DNA of 64,000 nt, from the NCBI RefSeq assembly GCF_030295915.1, contig NZ_AP027361.1, positions 496,001 through 560,000 on the forward strand. The letters run 5' to 3'. Of the stretch, positions 29,806-41,760 are shown one piece after another. The DNA is from Thalassotalea sediminis. Lineage in GTDB: Bacteria > Pseudomonadota > Gammaproteobacteria > Enterobacterales > Alteromonadaceae. Below the pieces are notes generated by a model. The model was not told where the DNA came from, searched no databases, and was given only the letters and a program-made list of their open reading frames with translations. Both the position numbers and the translations under genes were made by a program. Numbering within the stretch: the stretch's first letter is position 1; each line of letters begins with the position of its first letter.

Positions 29806-29817
29806 GTTCTTTAACAA
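29806..29817 (+). promoter_or_regulatory. boxA antitermination site in the rRNA leader
   Basis: GTTCTTTAACAA matches boxA, the NusB/NusE site needed for rRNA antitermination, apart from the first bases. Confidence 0.75.
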
Positions 29818-30011
29818 TTAGTTATCATGCAATTTGTGTGGGCACTCACAGTGATGATGTTTTACCAGTAACTTAGGTTACAAAAATGTCTTAGTGAATG
29901 TTCATACAAAAACTTATTTAAGTTTTTACTTTTTGTCTAACTTTTTAAAGTAAGTCAAAAAGATGTACAGAATTCATTGAGCAGCATCTTCGGATGCACA
30001 AACGATTTTTT

Positions 30012-31553
<1,542 letters not shown>

Positions 31554-31642
31554 TCTTGAAGTAAGACAGATTATTGTTGAGTGTTCACACAAATTGCATA
31601 GATAACGAATATAGAAGAAGTCACCCTGACTAAGTCTAAAAA

Positions 31643-31718
31643 GGGGCTATAGCTCAGCTGGGAGAGCGCCTGCCTTGCACGCAGGAGGTCAGCAGTTCGA
31701 TCCTGCTTAGCTCCACCA
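31643..31718 (+). tRNA. tRNA-Ala (anticodon TGC)
   Basis: The 76 bases start GGGGCTATAGCTCAG and end with an encoded CCA. The anticodon TGC is at 31676-31678 in a CTTGCAC loop and the T-arm is AGCAGTTCGATCCTGCT. The acceptor stem closes with one G-T pair. It is the only tRNA in the 16S-23S spacer; the tRNA-Ile that often accompanies it is absent. Confidence 0.97.
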
Positions 31719-31823
31719 ATACTTCTTCATAAAGAACGAAAGACCAAATTAAAGGTTACTTTTTAGTGATTTTCAATTTGGTTTTTTTAACCAAGTTTTT
31801 AACCGAATGCGTGTTGATTACTA

Positions 31824-31835
31824 CTTCTTTAACAA
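31824..31835 (+). promoter_or_regulatory. boxA antitermination site in the 16S-23S spacer
   Basis: CTTCTTTAACAA is the second boxA of the operon, about 180 bp before 23S. The rest of the 300-base spacer after tRNA-Ala is presumably the processing stalk of 23S. Confidence 0.7.
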
Positions 31836-32016
31836 TCTGGAAAGCTGATATTTATATCCCTTAAACATAAAGTTTTATGTTTAAAACCCTTAATAACGTG
31901 TCGCGCGTTGTTAAGTGAATTCTAATTCAAGTGCTATTTATAGTACGTGAAAATGTCAGACATACATTTAGTTTGGGTTTTGTCACTCAAACACTTAAGA
32001 CTACTTAGGGTTGTAT

Positions 32017-34898
<2,882 letters not shown>

Positions 34899-35022
34899 CA
34901 ACACCCAAGTGGTTTTGTTGTATGATGTTTGACAAGTATATTCACGTACTGTGCATTGAATTAGAAAATATAGATATTAGATTTCCGAGATTGTGTTTAC
35001 GAAAGTAGACGATAAAAGTTTA

Positions 35023-35140
35023 TGCTTGATGACAATAGCATTGTAGAACCACCTGATCCCATGCCGAACTCAGTAGTGAAATGCAATAGCGCCGATGGTA
35101 GTGTGGGAGTTCCCATGTGAGAGTAGGACATTATCAAGCT
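35023..35140 (+). rRNA. rrf: 5S ribosomal RNA, first copy
   Basis: About 118 bases with the conserved CCACCTGATCCCATGCCGAA and GCGCCGATGGTAGTGTGG. Helix I is formed by TGCTTGAT at the 5' end and ATCAAGC at the 3' end. It differs from the second copy in helix I and at one site (CAGTAGTG here). Confidence 0.95.
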
Positions 35141-35151
35141 TCTATTAAAAG

Positions 35152-35180
35152 AAACCCGTAGCGAAAGCTGCGGGTTTTTT
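35152..35180 (+). terminator. Intrinsic terminator between the two 5S genes
   Basis: AACCCGTAGC pairs with GCTGCGGGTT around GAAA with one mismatch, followed by a run of T. It lies before the second 5S gene, so that copy depends on readthrough or antitermination. Confidence 0.85.
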
Positions 35181-35186
35181 AAGCTC

Positions 35187-35226
35187 TTAATGACTAAAAA
35201 TTATCGTTATGATTCGTAGTCATTAA
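35187..35226. repeat. 10-bp inverted repeat between the 5S genes
   Basis: TTAATGACTA at 35187-35196 is exactly inverted at 35217-35226 around 20 bases. It may be an RNA processing stem ahead of the second 5S gene, or a recombination scar. Confidence 0.45.
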
Positions 35227-35233
35227 CAGTTTT

Positions 35234-35351
35234 TACCTGGTAACCATAGCATTGTAGAACCACCTGATCCCATGCCGAACTCAGAAGTGAAATGCAATAG
35301 CGCCGATGGTAGTGTGGGAGTTCCCATGTGAGAGTAGGACATTACCAGGTT
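35234..35351 (+). rRNA. rrf: 5S ribosomal RNA, second copy
   Basis: About 118 bases, starting 211 bp after the first copy and identical to it through most of the body. Helix I is TACCTGGTA at the 5' end with TTACCAGGT at the 3' end, so both strands of the stem changed together. The interior has CAGAAGTG where the first copy has CAGTAGTG. Confidence 0.95.
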
Positions 35352-35360
35352 CTCATTATA

Positions 35361-35389
35361 AGCCCTTGTCTAGCGACAAGGGCTTTTTT
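35361..35389 (+). terminator. Terminator at the end of the rRNA operon
   Basis: AGCCCTTGTC pairs perfectly with GACAAGGGCT around TAGC, followed by six T. Confidence 0.9.
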
Positions 35390-35424
35390 CGTTTACAGTA
35401 CCTTTTATTTAAAAATTGATCTAT

Positions 35425-36384
35425 ATGTTTCAACCCGGACTTTCTTGGCGAGACGCTAAAAAACGTGCAGAGATATTGCACGAGATAAGAAACTTCTTTT
35501 ATCAAAAAGGTGTAGTAGAAGTAGATACGCCTATGCTTTCTCAGGGAACAGTTACAGATAAATATTTAGAAGCATTCGAAACTCAGTCACGCGCAAATAG
35601 TTCAAATCAAGTCTATTATCTGCAGACTTCACCTGAGTTTGCATTGAAAAGGTTACTTGCTAGCGGTTACCAAGATATCTATCAATTGGGTAAAGCTTTT
35701 AGAGATGAAGAACAGGGACGATATCACAATCCTGAATTTACGATGCTTGAATGGTATAGATTGGGCTTTGACCATTTTTCACTTATGGATGAAGTGAGTC
35801 AGTTATTAACGCTCACCTTAAATTGTGAACCCGCAGATACCATCTCTTATCAACAACTGTTTATTAATGAATTGGACTTGGATCCTTTAACAGCAGATGT
35901 TTGTGAATTAAAACTCGCTTTATCTGATAATGGTATCTTAGGTGATTGGATTGCGAATGAAACAGATAGAGATATTTTGTTGCAGGTTCTTTTTTCGGAG
36001 TGTTTAGAAGAAAAAATAGGACAAATAAGGCCTTGTACTGTTTACCACTTCCCTTCATCTCAAGCATCATTAGCAAAAGTTAGCGCTGATAATTCATTAG
36101 TTGCCGAACGGTTTGAAGTGTATTTTAAAGGTATCGAACTAGCGAATGGTTTTCATGAGCTAACTAATGCAAAAGAACAACGCAGGAGATTTGAACAAGA
36201 CAACGAATATCGTTTGCAAATGGGTAAAACCAAGAAACCGATTGATGAGCGATTTATTTCAGCGTTGGCGCATGGTTTACCGCCTTGTTCTGGCGTAGCG
36301 TTAGGTATCGATCGTTTAATTATGCTGGCATTGGAGCTACATTCTATAGATCAATCCATGTGCTTTACGGTCGACAGAGCATAG
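35425..36384 (+). CDS. epmA: EF-P lysine 3,6-aminomutase-partner lysyltransferase (EpmA)
   Basis: EpmA attaches beta-lysine to the conserved lysine of elongation factor P, which relieves ribosome stalling at polyproline. The 319 residues are a class-II lysyl-tRNA synthetase core without the anticodon-binding domain. Motif 2 reads QLGKAFRDEEQGRYHNPEFTMLEWYR near residue 92 and motif 3 GLPPCSGVALGIDRLIML near 290. ATG 35425 is preferred to an in-frame TTG 9 bases upstream. The gene lies 74 bp after the last 5S; its own promoter is not obvious. The partners epmB and efp are not in the window. Confidence 0.93.
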   Translation: MFQPGLSWRDAKKRAEILHEIRNFFYQKGVVEVDTPMLSQGTVTDKYLEAFETQSRANSSNQVYYLQTSPEFALKRLLASGYQDIYQLGKAFRDEEQGRYHNPEFTMLEWYRLGFDHFSLMDEVSQLLTLTLNCEPADTISYQQLFINELDLDPLTADVCELKLALSDNGILGDWIANETDRDILLQVLFSECLEEKIGQIRPCTVYHFPSSQASLAKVSADNSLVAERFEVYFKGIELANGFHELTNAKEQRRRFEQDNEYRLQMGKTKKPIDERFISALAHGLPPCSGVALGIDRLIMLALELHSIDQSMCFTVDRA

Positions 36385-36396
36385 TGAATATTTATT

Positions 36397-36428
36397 GTGA
36401 TACTATATCAATTGTGATATTATCTCAC
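36397..36428. promoter_or_regulatory. Tandem palindromic operator-like sites before the MerC-like gene
   Basis: TGATA-CTA-TATCA at 36398-36410 is a perfect dyad; GTGATATTATCTCAC at 36414-36428 is a near-perfect one. The two units also repeat directly with a 16-bp period. They sit 27-57 bp before the GTG start, where a repressor would block transcription. A metal-sensing repressor is a guess from the gene that follows. Confidence 0.5.
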
Positions 36429-36454
36429 CCTACGTATAACTGAAGGTAAAAATC

Positions 36455-36835
36455 GTGCTAGATAGAATTGGTATAACAGCTACATCGTTGTGTGCTTTGC
36501 ACTGTATTTTGCTGCCTGTTATTCTCCCAGCATTACCTTTACTTGGGCTAAGCTTTTTAGCTGATCATACATGGGAACATGTTTTTCTTATTATTACTGG
36601 TGTGTTAGGTTCTATAGCCATGTTTTCAGGCTTTAAAAGATATCATAAAAAGCTGTATCCTTTTTACCTGCTCATTGTTGGGCTAGTCGTGTATTGGATG
36701 AAGCATGATTTTTCCGAACAAGCGGAACCCTTTTTTATTATTATTGGTGCAACGTTAATAGTCGCTGCACACGTCATTAATTTGAAATTATGCAATAGCT
36801 GTAAACGTTGCGCGGATCATACTTGTTCTAGCTAA
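36455..36835 (+). CDS. MerC-domain inner-membrane protein
   Basis: A 126-residue protein with four hydrophobic helices (about residues 5-38, 40-60, 68-86 and 92-112), the first bearing the pair Cys12 and Cys17 in SLCALHCILLP, as in MerC-like mercury transporters. The tail has a cluster CNSCKRCADHTC that could bind metal. There are no other mer genes, so mercury resistance is not supported; many such solitary MerC-like proteins are of unknown role, possibly zinc or another metal. The start is GTG with GAAGG eight bases ahead. Confidence 0.7.
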   Translation: MLDRIGITATSLCALHCILLPVILPALPLLGLSFLADHTWEHVFLIITGVLGSIAMFSGFKRYHKKLYPFYLLIVGLVVYWMKHDFSEQAEPFFIIIGATLIVAAHVINLKLCNSCKRCADHTCSS

Positions 36836-36848
36836 ACGCTTTTGTTAA

Positions 36849-38249
36849 TTAAATTGCTAAGTCTTTTAATTTTCTCGTTAATGTATTTCTTCCCCATCCT
36901 AACTTTTTAGCCGCTTCTTGCTTGTGACCATTTGTCACTTTTAATGCCGACTCAATCATGATCTTTTCAAACTCTGGAAGTGCTTGCTCTAAAAGCGCTT
37001 CTTCACCAGCATTAAATTTATCTAATGCCCATTGTCGTAATGTTACTTGCCAACTACTACCGTTAGGATCATATGTTGGCGTATCGTGCGTTAATTCACT
37101 CGGTAAATCTTCCAAGTGAATTTCTTTGCTACTTGCCATAACGGTTAAAAAACGGCATATATTTTCAAGTTGTCTCACATTACCAGGCCAATCGAATTGT
37201 TTTAAATAGTCGACAGTGGCCTTATCCAAGGATTTTGGTTCTACACTAAGTTCAGTCGCAGCATGTTTAAGAAAGTGTTCGCACAATTGAGGAATATCTT
37301 CTCTGCGCTCTCGTAAGCTAGGTATGTGAATGCGAATTACATTTAAACGGTGAAATAAATCTTCTCGAAAATCACCAGTACGCACTTTATCTTCAAGGTT
37401 TTGGTGAGTTGCAGCAAGAATCCTAACATCTACTTGAATGGGAGAGTGTCCACCTACACGATAAAATTGACCGTCTGCCAATACTCGTAATAATCGCGTT
37501 TGTATATCGAGTGGCATATCGCCTATTTCATCGAGAAACAAGGTGCCGTTATGTGCTTGCTCAAATCTACCTTGTCTTACTGAGTTTGCACCAGTAAAGG
37601 CACCTTTTTCATGACCGAATAATTCTGACTCTATTAAATCTTTAGGAATCGCTGCCATATTCAATGGAATGAAGGGAGCTTTAGCTCTTGGACTATGCAT
37701 ATGTAAAGCATGTGCAACAAGCTCTTTACCTGTACCTGATTCACCATTGATTAATACACTAATGCTTGAGCGAGATAAGCGGCCGATTGCTCTAAAAACC
37801 TCTTGCATCGCGGGAGCTTCGCCAATAATACCAACTGGCATTGAGCTTGGGGCATCCTGTCGAGTTTTTGCTTTTGTTTCTTGTGCGTGCATTAGAGCGC
37901 GTTTACTTAATGCAAGTGCTTCATCAATGTCGAAAGGCTTTGGGAGATATTCAAAAGCACCGCCTTGATATGCGTTTACAGCACTATCGAGGTCTGAGTG
38001 AGCGGTCATAATGATCACAGGAATATCTGGAAAACGCATATTAATGTCATTAAGTAATTCCATACCATCAATATTGGGCATTCGAATATCAGAAATAATT
38101 ACTTCAGGTTGGCCGTGATCTAATGCTGTAAGTAAATTTTCAGCACTATCAAAAGATGCCGAACTAATATTTGCGTTAGCAAATGCTTTCTCAAGTACCC
38201 AGCGTATAGAACTATCGTCATCTACGACCCATATTTGCTCTGTCATCAT
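36849..38249 (-). CDS. ntrC: Nitrogen regulation response regulator NtrC
   Basis: NtrC activates sigma-54 promoters under nitrogen limitation. The 466 residues have a receiver domain (1-120, phosphorylated Asp54 in IISDIRMP), a sigma-54 AAA+ domain (about 140-375) with Walker A GESGTGKELVAHAL, the GAFTGA loop that contacts sigma-54, and Walker B GTLFLDEIGDMP, and a Fis-type helix-turn-helix at the end (GHKQEAAKKLGWGRNTLTRKLKDL). Its start overlaps the ntrB stop by 4 bases. All parts needed for activity are present. Confidence 0.97.
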   Translation of the reverse strand: MMTEQIWVVDDDSSIRWVLEKAFANANISSASFDSAENLLTALDHGQPEVIISDIRMPNIDGMELLNDINMRFPDIPVIIMTAHSDLDSAVNAYQGGAFEYLPKPFDIDEALALSKRALMHAQETKAKTRQDAPSSMPVGIIGEAPAMQEVFRAIGRLSRSSISVLINGESGTGKELVAHALHMHSPRAKAPFIPLNMAAIPKDLIESELFGHEKGAFTGANSVRQGRFEQAHNGTLFLDEIGDMPLDIQTRLLRVLADGQFYRVGGHSPIQVDVRILAATHQNLEDKVRTGDFREDLFHRLNVIRIHIPSLRERREDIPQLCEHFLKHAATELSVEPKSLDKATVDYLKQFDWPGNVRQLENICRFLTVMASSKEIHLEDLPSELTHDTPTYDPNGSSWQVTLRQWALDKFNAGEEALLEQALPEFEKIMIESALKVTNGHKQEAAKKLGWGRNTLTRKLKDLAI

Positions 38250-39334
38250 ATCGTTGTATCTTCTGAAATTGGTAATAAAATAATAAACTCGGTATGACCC
38301 GGGCGACTAATACAGGAAATTTTTCCTTTATGTTGGTTGATTAACGTTTGTGAAATGGCAAGTCCTAAGCCTGTGCCATTTGAACGTCCAGAGACCATAG
38401 GGTAGAACAATGTATCTTGAATTTTACTCGGTATGCCAGGACCATTATCTATGATGCTGATCTGTGCGGCTAATTTTACACGACGTCCATTGATCGTCTT
38501 ATTACTCGCTGCCCGTGTTTTTATTCGAATAACACCGTTTTTTCCGATCACTTGGACAGCATTACTGACAATATTTAATACGGCTTGTTGTATTTTATCT
38601 GCGTCAAATAGAATATCTGGTAACGATGGATCATAGTCTTTCACTATCTTTATATCGTCTGGGTTATTAAAGCTTATGAGCTTAGATACTTTTTCTAAAA
38701 CTAGGTGAATATTCTGATTGTTAAAGTTCGGCAGTTGATTCGGGCCAAGTAAGCGATCAACGAGGTTTGTTAATCTATCTGCTTGTTCGATTATCATTGC
38801 CGTATATTCTTGCTGTTCTACCGTGATTTCTTTATTTAAAAGTTGAGCTGCACCTCTAAGACCGCCAAGCGGATTCTTTATTTCATGAGCTAATCCGCGA
38901 ATAAGATCACGAGCAGACTCCCATTGCTGATGTTGGAAAGCTTCTTCACTAATTTGCTTTTGCTGATCAATTTGCTTTATTTCTAATAAAATATGCGGAG
39001 AATTGTCTAAGGAAAAAGACGAGGCAGTGAGTTCCACAGTAATGATGCGTTTATCAAAAAACTCGAGTACTACATCACTATCACTGAATTCCTGGCCAGA
39101 AGTCAGTAATTGCTTTAACCGTATACTACTAATAGGGCTATTAAAAAACACACTTTGTAGACTGTGATTTTTTAATTTGTTTAAACTCTTTACTAACAAG
39201 GCTTCCGCTGCTGGGTTAGCATATTGAATAGTGAGTTGTTTATTTAAGACAATAACAGCAGTTACCATATGATTTGGTAAGTTTTGCTGATAATACAGTT
39301 TTTCGGGCACGTCTAACTTTTCTATACTAGGCAT
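38246..39334 (-). CDS. ntrB: Nitrogen regulation sensor kinase NtrB
   Basis: NtrB phosphorylates NtrC, or with PII dephosphorylates it. The 362 residues hold a PAS domain (about 20-125), the histidine box with His150 in GLAHEIKNPLGGLRGAAQLL, and an ATPase domain with IVSNAVQVIG, DNGPGIP and GTGLGLAISQTLI. ATG 39334 has AGAGG ahead and is preferred to an in-frame GTG 15 bases upstream. A near-perfect NtrC box lies just upstream, which suggests autoregulation. In E. coli glnL follows glnA; here a DUF4124 gene lies between. Confidence 0.95.
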   Translation of the reverse strand: MPSIEKLDVPEKLYYQQNLPNHMVTAVIVLNKQLTIQYANPAAEALLVKSLNKLKNHSLQSVFFNSPISSIRLKQLLTSGQEFSDSDVVLEFFDKRIITVELTASSFSLDNSPHILLEIKQIDQQKQISEEAFQHQQWESARDLIRGLAHEIKNPLGGLRGAAQLLNKEITVEQQEYTAMIIEQADRLTNLVDRLLGPNQLPNFNNQNIHLVLEKVSKLISFNNPDDIKIVKDYDPSLPDILFDADKIQQAVLNIVSNAVQVIGKNGVIRIKTRAASNKTINGRRVKLAAQISIIDNGPGIPSKIQDTLFYPMVSGRSNGTGLGLAISQTLINQHKGKISCISRPGHTEFIILLPISEDTTI

Positions 39335-39344
39335 AAAACCTCTA

Positions 39345-39360
39345 TGCACTAAAATGGTGC
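39345..39360. promoter_or_regulatory. NtrC-type box in front of ntrB
   Basis: TGCACTAAAATGGTGC fits the NtrC consensus TGCAC(C/T)A-N3-TGGTGC exactly. It is centred about 19 bp before the ntrB ATG, similar to the autoregulatory site at E. coli glnL. Confidence 0.8.
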
Positions 39361-39411
39361 GTAATATTTTTAGTGTAAAGTTAAAACCTGTTTATTGCAC
39401 TATTTTACTTG

Positions 39412-39939
39412 TTATTTTGCTTTGATTTTAGAAGCACGGTGCATATAAAAGGTTATTTGCTTAGACGATGCAATTATCTTGCCTTTATCGTTTAAAAGCT
39501 CTAATTTTAGTAGGTGCTCACCTCTGTCTATATTAGAAAGTCTAAACAAAGCATAGTTTTGCGGAGATTGATATGGGCTGCCATCTAATAGCAAGCGTAT
39601 ACGATGTCCTTGCTTAAATAATGGTTTAATGCGACCTTGCACCAAAAGAGAGCCTGTATTGTCTCTAATTGTTTGCTTATTGGTTGGTTGTGTAATTTCT
39701 ACATTAAACTTATCTTCAATGATTTTGGGTGTGATATCGAGTACAGAGGTATCGACATTGGATGAAACAATGTTTTTTTCTTGCACTTCAACTTCTTCTG
39801 CACCTGGTCTAGGTGTGTCTGAATAGACTACTCTGCCATTTTCATCAACCCAAACATATACTTTGGTTGATGCTGCATGAGCGGTGTTTAGAAAGCATAA
39901 GATAACAAAGAGGGTGCAGATTAAAGGTATATTTTTCAA
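39412..39939 (-). CDS. DUF4124 exported protein
   Basis: A 175-residue protein with a signal peptide (about 1-22, cleavage after AHA). A DUF4124 segment at about 25-60 (KVYVWVDENGRVVYSDTPRPGAEEV) is followed by a beta-rich region 75-165 with ITQPTNKQTIRDNTGSLLVQG, like a bacterial Ig-type fold. DUF4124 proteins of gammaproteobacteria are commonly found between glnA and ntrB. Function is unknown; it acts in the periplasm or outer envelope. It lies 77 bp before ntrB on the same strand. Confidence 0.82.
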   Translation of the reverse strand: MKNIPLICTLFVILCFLNTAHAASTKVYVWVDENGRVVYSDTPRPGAEEVEVQEKNIVSSNVDTSVLDITPKIIEDKFNVEITQPTNKQTIRDNTGSLLVQGRIKPLFKQGHRIRLLLDGSPYQSPQNYALFRLSNIDRGEHLLKLELLNDKGKIIASSKQITFYMHRASKIKAK

Positions 39940-40004
39940 TGTGCACTCCTTATAGATTAAACGCTTATCTTTTAATCTATCTAAAAAAAAGCATTTTAGC
40001 TACA

Positions 40005-40030
40005 AAAAAGCTCACCGAAGTGAGCTTTTT
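40005..40030 (-). terminator. Terminator of glnA
   Basis: AAAAAGCTCAC pairs with GTGAGCTTTTT around CGAA. On the minus strand it ends in a T-run, 24 bp after the glnA stop. The symmetric T-runs would allow two-way use. Confidence 0.88.
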
Positions 40031-40053
40031 AATGACAATCAGTGTGTTATTGA

Positions 40054-41460
40054 TTAAACACTATAGTACATTTGGAATTCAACAGGGTGAGTTGTCATGT
40101 TAAGTGTTTCAACTTCTTCACGTTTGAGACCTATGTAGGCATCAATCATGTCGTCATCCATCACGCCACCAGCTGTTAAGAATTCTTTGTCAGCTTCTAA
40201 CGCGTCAAGCGCTTCTTCTAAAGAAGATGCTACTTGAGGGATAGCTGCTGCTTCTTCTGCCGGTAAGTCGTATAAATCTTTATCCATTGCATCACCAGGG
40301 TGGATCTTGTTTTTGATACCGTCAAGACCAGCCATTAACATTGCCGTAAATGCTAAGTATGGGTTAGCTGTAGGATCAGGGAAGCGAACTTCGATTCGGC
40401 GTGCTTTTGGTGAAGGTACAACTGGGATACGTATTGAAGCTGAACGGTTACGTGCAGAGTAAGCAAGCATAACAGGTGCTTCAAAACCAGGTACAAGACG
40501 CTTGTATGAGTTAGTAGAAGCATTTGTAAATGCATTCAATGCTTTAGCATGCTTGATGATACCGCCAATGTAGTAAAGAGCAGTTTCAGATAATCCGCCA
40601 TATTTGTCACCAGCAAAAAGGTTAACACCGTCTTTTGCTAATGATTGGTGAACGTGCATACCTGTACCGTTGTCGCCAACTAAAGGCTTAGGCATGAAAG
40701 TTGCTGTTTTGCCGTAAGCATGTGCAACATTGTGAACAACATACTTATAGATTTGCACTTCATCCGCTTTTTTAACCATTGTGTTAAATCGACAAGCGAT
40801 TTCGTTTTGACCTGCCGTAGCAACTTCATGGTGATGTGCTTCAACAACTAAGCCCATTTCTTCCATAACTAAACACATTGCTGAACGTAAATCTTGTGAA
40901 GAATCTACTGGTGCAACAGGGAAGTAACCACCTTTAACGCCTGGACGATGACCTGTGTTACCATCTTCATATGAAGTTTTAGAGTTCCAACATGCTTCTT
41001 TATCATCGATTGAGTAGCTAGCGCCAGACATATCTGCGTGGAATTTCACATCGTCAAATACGAAGAACTCTGGTTCAGGGCCAATTAACACTGTATCTGC
41101 AATACCTGTTGAACGCATATACTCTTCTGCACGATGTGCTACTGAACGTGGGTCACGACTGTAACCTTGCATAGTCGCTGGTTCAACGATGTCACAACGT
41201 AGATTTAACGTAACTTCTTCTGTAAAAGGGTCTAAAACAGCTGTTGAAGCGTCAGGCATTAATACCATGTCTGATTCGTTGATACCTTTCCAACCAGCGA
41301 TAGAAGAACCATCGAACATTTTTCCTTCTTCGAAGAAGTCTTCATCAATTTGATGATGTGGTAACGAAACGTGCTGCTCTTTACCTTTTGAATCAGTAAA
41401 ACGTAAGTCAACAAACTTAACATCGTTTTCTTTGATTAAGTCTAATACTGCTTGTGACAT
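40054..41460 (-). CDS. glnA: Glutamine synthetase, type I
   Basis: GlnA makes glutamine from glutamate, ammonia and ATP; it is a cytosolic dodecamer. The 468 residues match the GSI-beta class. Signatures include [17 protein letters not shown], the ATP-site [21 protein letters not shown] and [25 protein letters not shown]. The adenylylation Tyr is present in DLYDLPAEE near residue 398, so GlnE control is expected. GGAG lies 8 bases before the ATG. A sigma-54 promoter and two NtrC-type boxes lie upstream. Confidence 0.98.
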   Translation of the reverse strand: MSQAVLDLIKENDVKFVDLRFTDSKGKEQHVSLPHHQIDEDFFEEGKMFDGSSIAGWKGINESDMVLMPDASTAVLDPFTEEVTLNLRCDIVEPATMQGYSRDPRSVAHRAEEYMRSTGIADTVLIGPEPEFFVFDDVKFHADMSGASYSIDDKEACWNSKTSYEDGNTGHRPGVKGGYFPVAPVDSSQDLRSAMCLVMEEMGLVVEAHHHEVATAGQNEIACRFNTMVKKADEVQIYKYVVHNVAHAYGKTATFMPKPLVGDNGTGMHVHQSLAKDGVNLFAGDKYGGLSETALYYIGGIIKHAKALNAFTNASTNSYKRLVPGFEAPVMLAYSARNRSASIRIPVVPSPKARRIEVRFPDPTANPYLAFTAMLMAGLDGIKNKIHPGDAMDKDLYDLPAEEAAAIPQVASSLEEALDALEADKEFLTAGGVMDDDMIDAYIGLKREEVETLNMTTHPVEFQMYYSV

Positions 41461-41531
41461 TGAGTGTCTCCAGTGAAGTTAACAAAATTAATGTAAATGC
41501 AATTACGCATTTTTGCTTTGCTACGGTGTAA

Positions 41532-41546
41532 GCCAAAATCGTGCCA
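41532..41546 (-). promoter_or_regulatory. Sigma-54 promoter of glnA
   Basis: On the minus strand the 15 bases read TGGCACGATTTTGGC. The GG and GC pairs are exactly ten bases apart, as sigma-54 requires. The -24 element is perfect and the -12 has TGGC for TTGC. It lies about 72 bp before the glnA ATG. Confidence 0.82.
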
Positions 41547-41597
41547 AGCAATAAAGCCTTTTAAATCAGTGTATTAAATAAAACACTGATAGAGGTT

Positions 41598-41636
41598 TGC
41601 ACCATAATGATCCTTGCTTTGCATCTAACTGGTGCA
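41598..41636. promoter_or_regulatory. Two NtrC-type enhancer boxes upstream of glnA
   Basis: TGCACCA-TAA-TGATCC at 41598-41613 has a perfect left half. TGCATCT-AAC-TGGTGCA at 41620-41636 has a perfect right half. Centres are about 22 bp apart, two helical turns, and 50-105 bp upstream of the sigma-54 promoter, the usual place for an enhancer. Confidence 0.7.
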
Positions 41637-41760
41637 ATGCCAGTGTAGAAGACAAATGCTATCTTTTCTAGCAATTTAAATTAATAAACGATTATCTTTT
41701 CATTGTGGTCTAGACTACTGTACAATACGCGCCCAATTATAGCCCTTTGAGCAAACTCCT

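Larger units (their letters stand above)
29334..30011. other. rRNA operon promoter and leader region
   Basis: About 680 bases upstream of 16S. It holds two promoters of like design and a boxA element, described separately. The first 200 bases are very AT-rich and can serve as UP elements; a 67-codon minus-strand frame there (29373-29576) has no ribosome site and looks random. The leader from 29740 must base-pair with the region after 16S for RNase III processing, but I did not work out that stalk. Confidence 0.6.

Noticed and set aside
36455..36835. Mercury resistance locus
   Set aside because: Only a MerC-like protein is present; no merR, merT, merP or merA in the neighbourhood, so mercury resistance is not supported.
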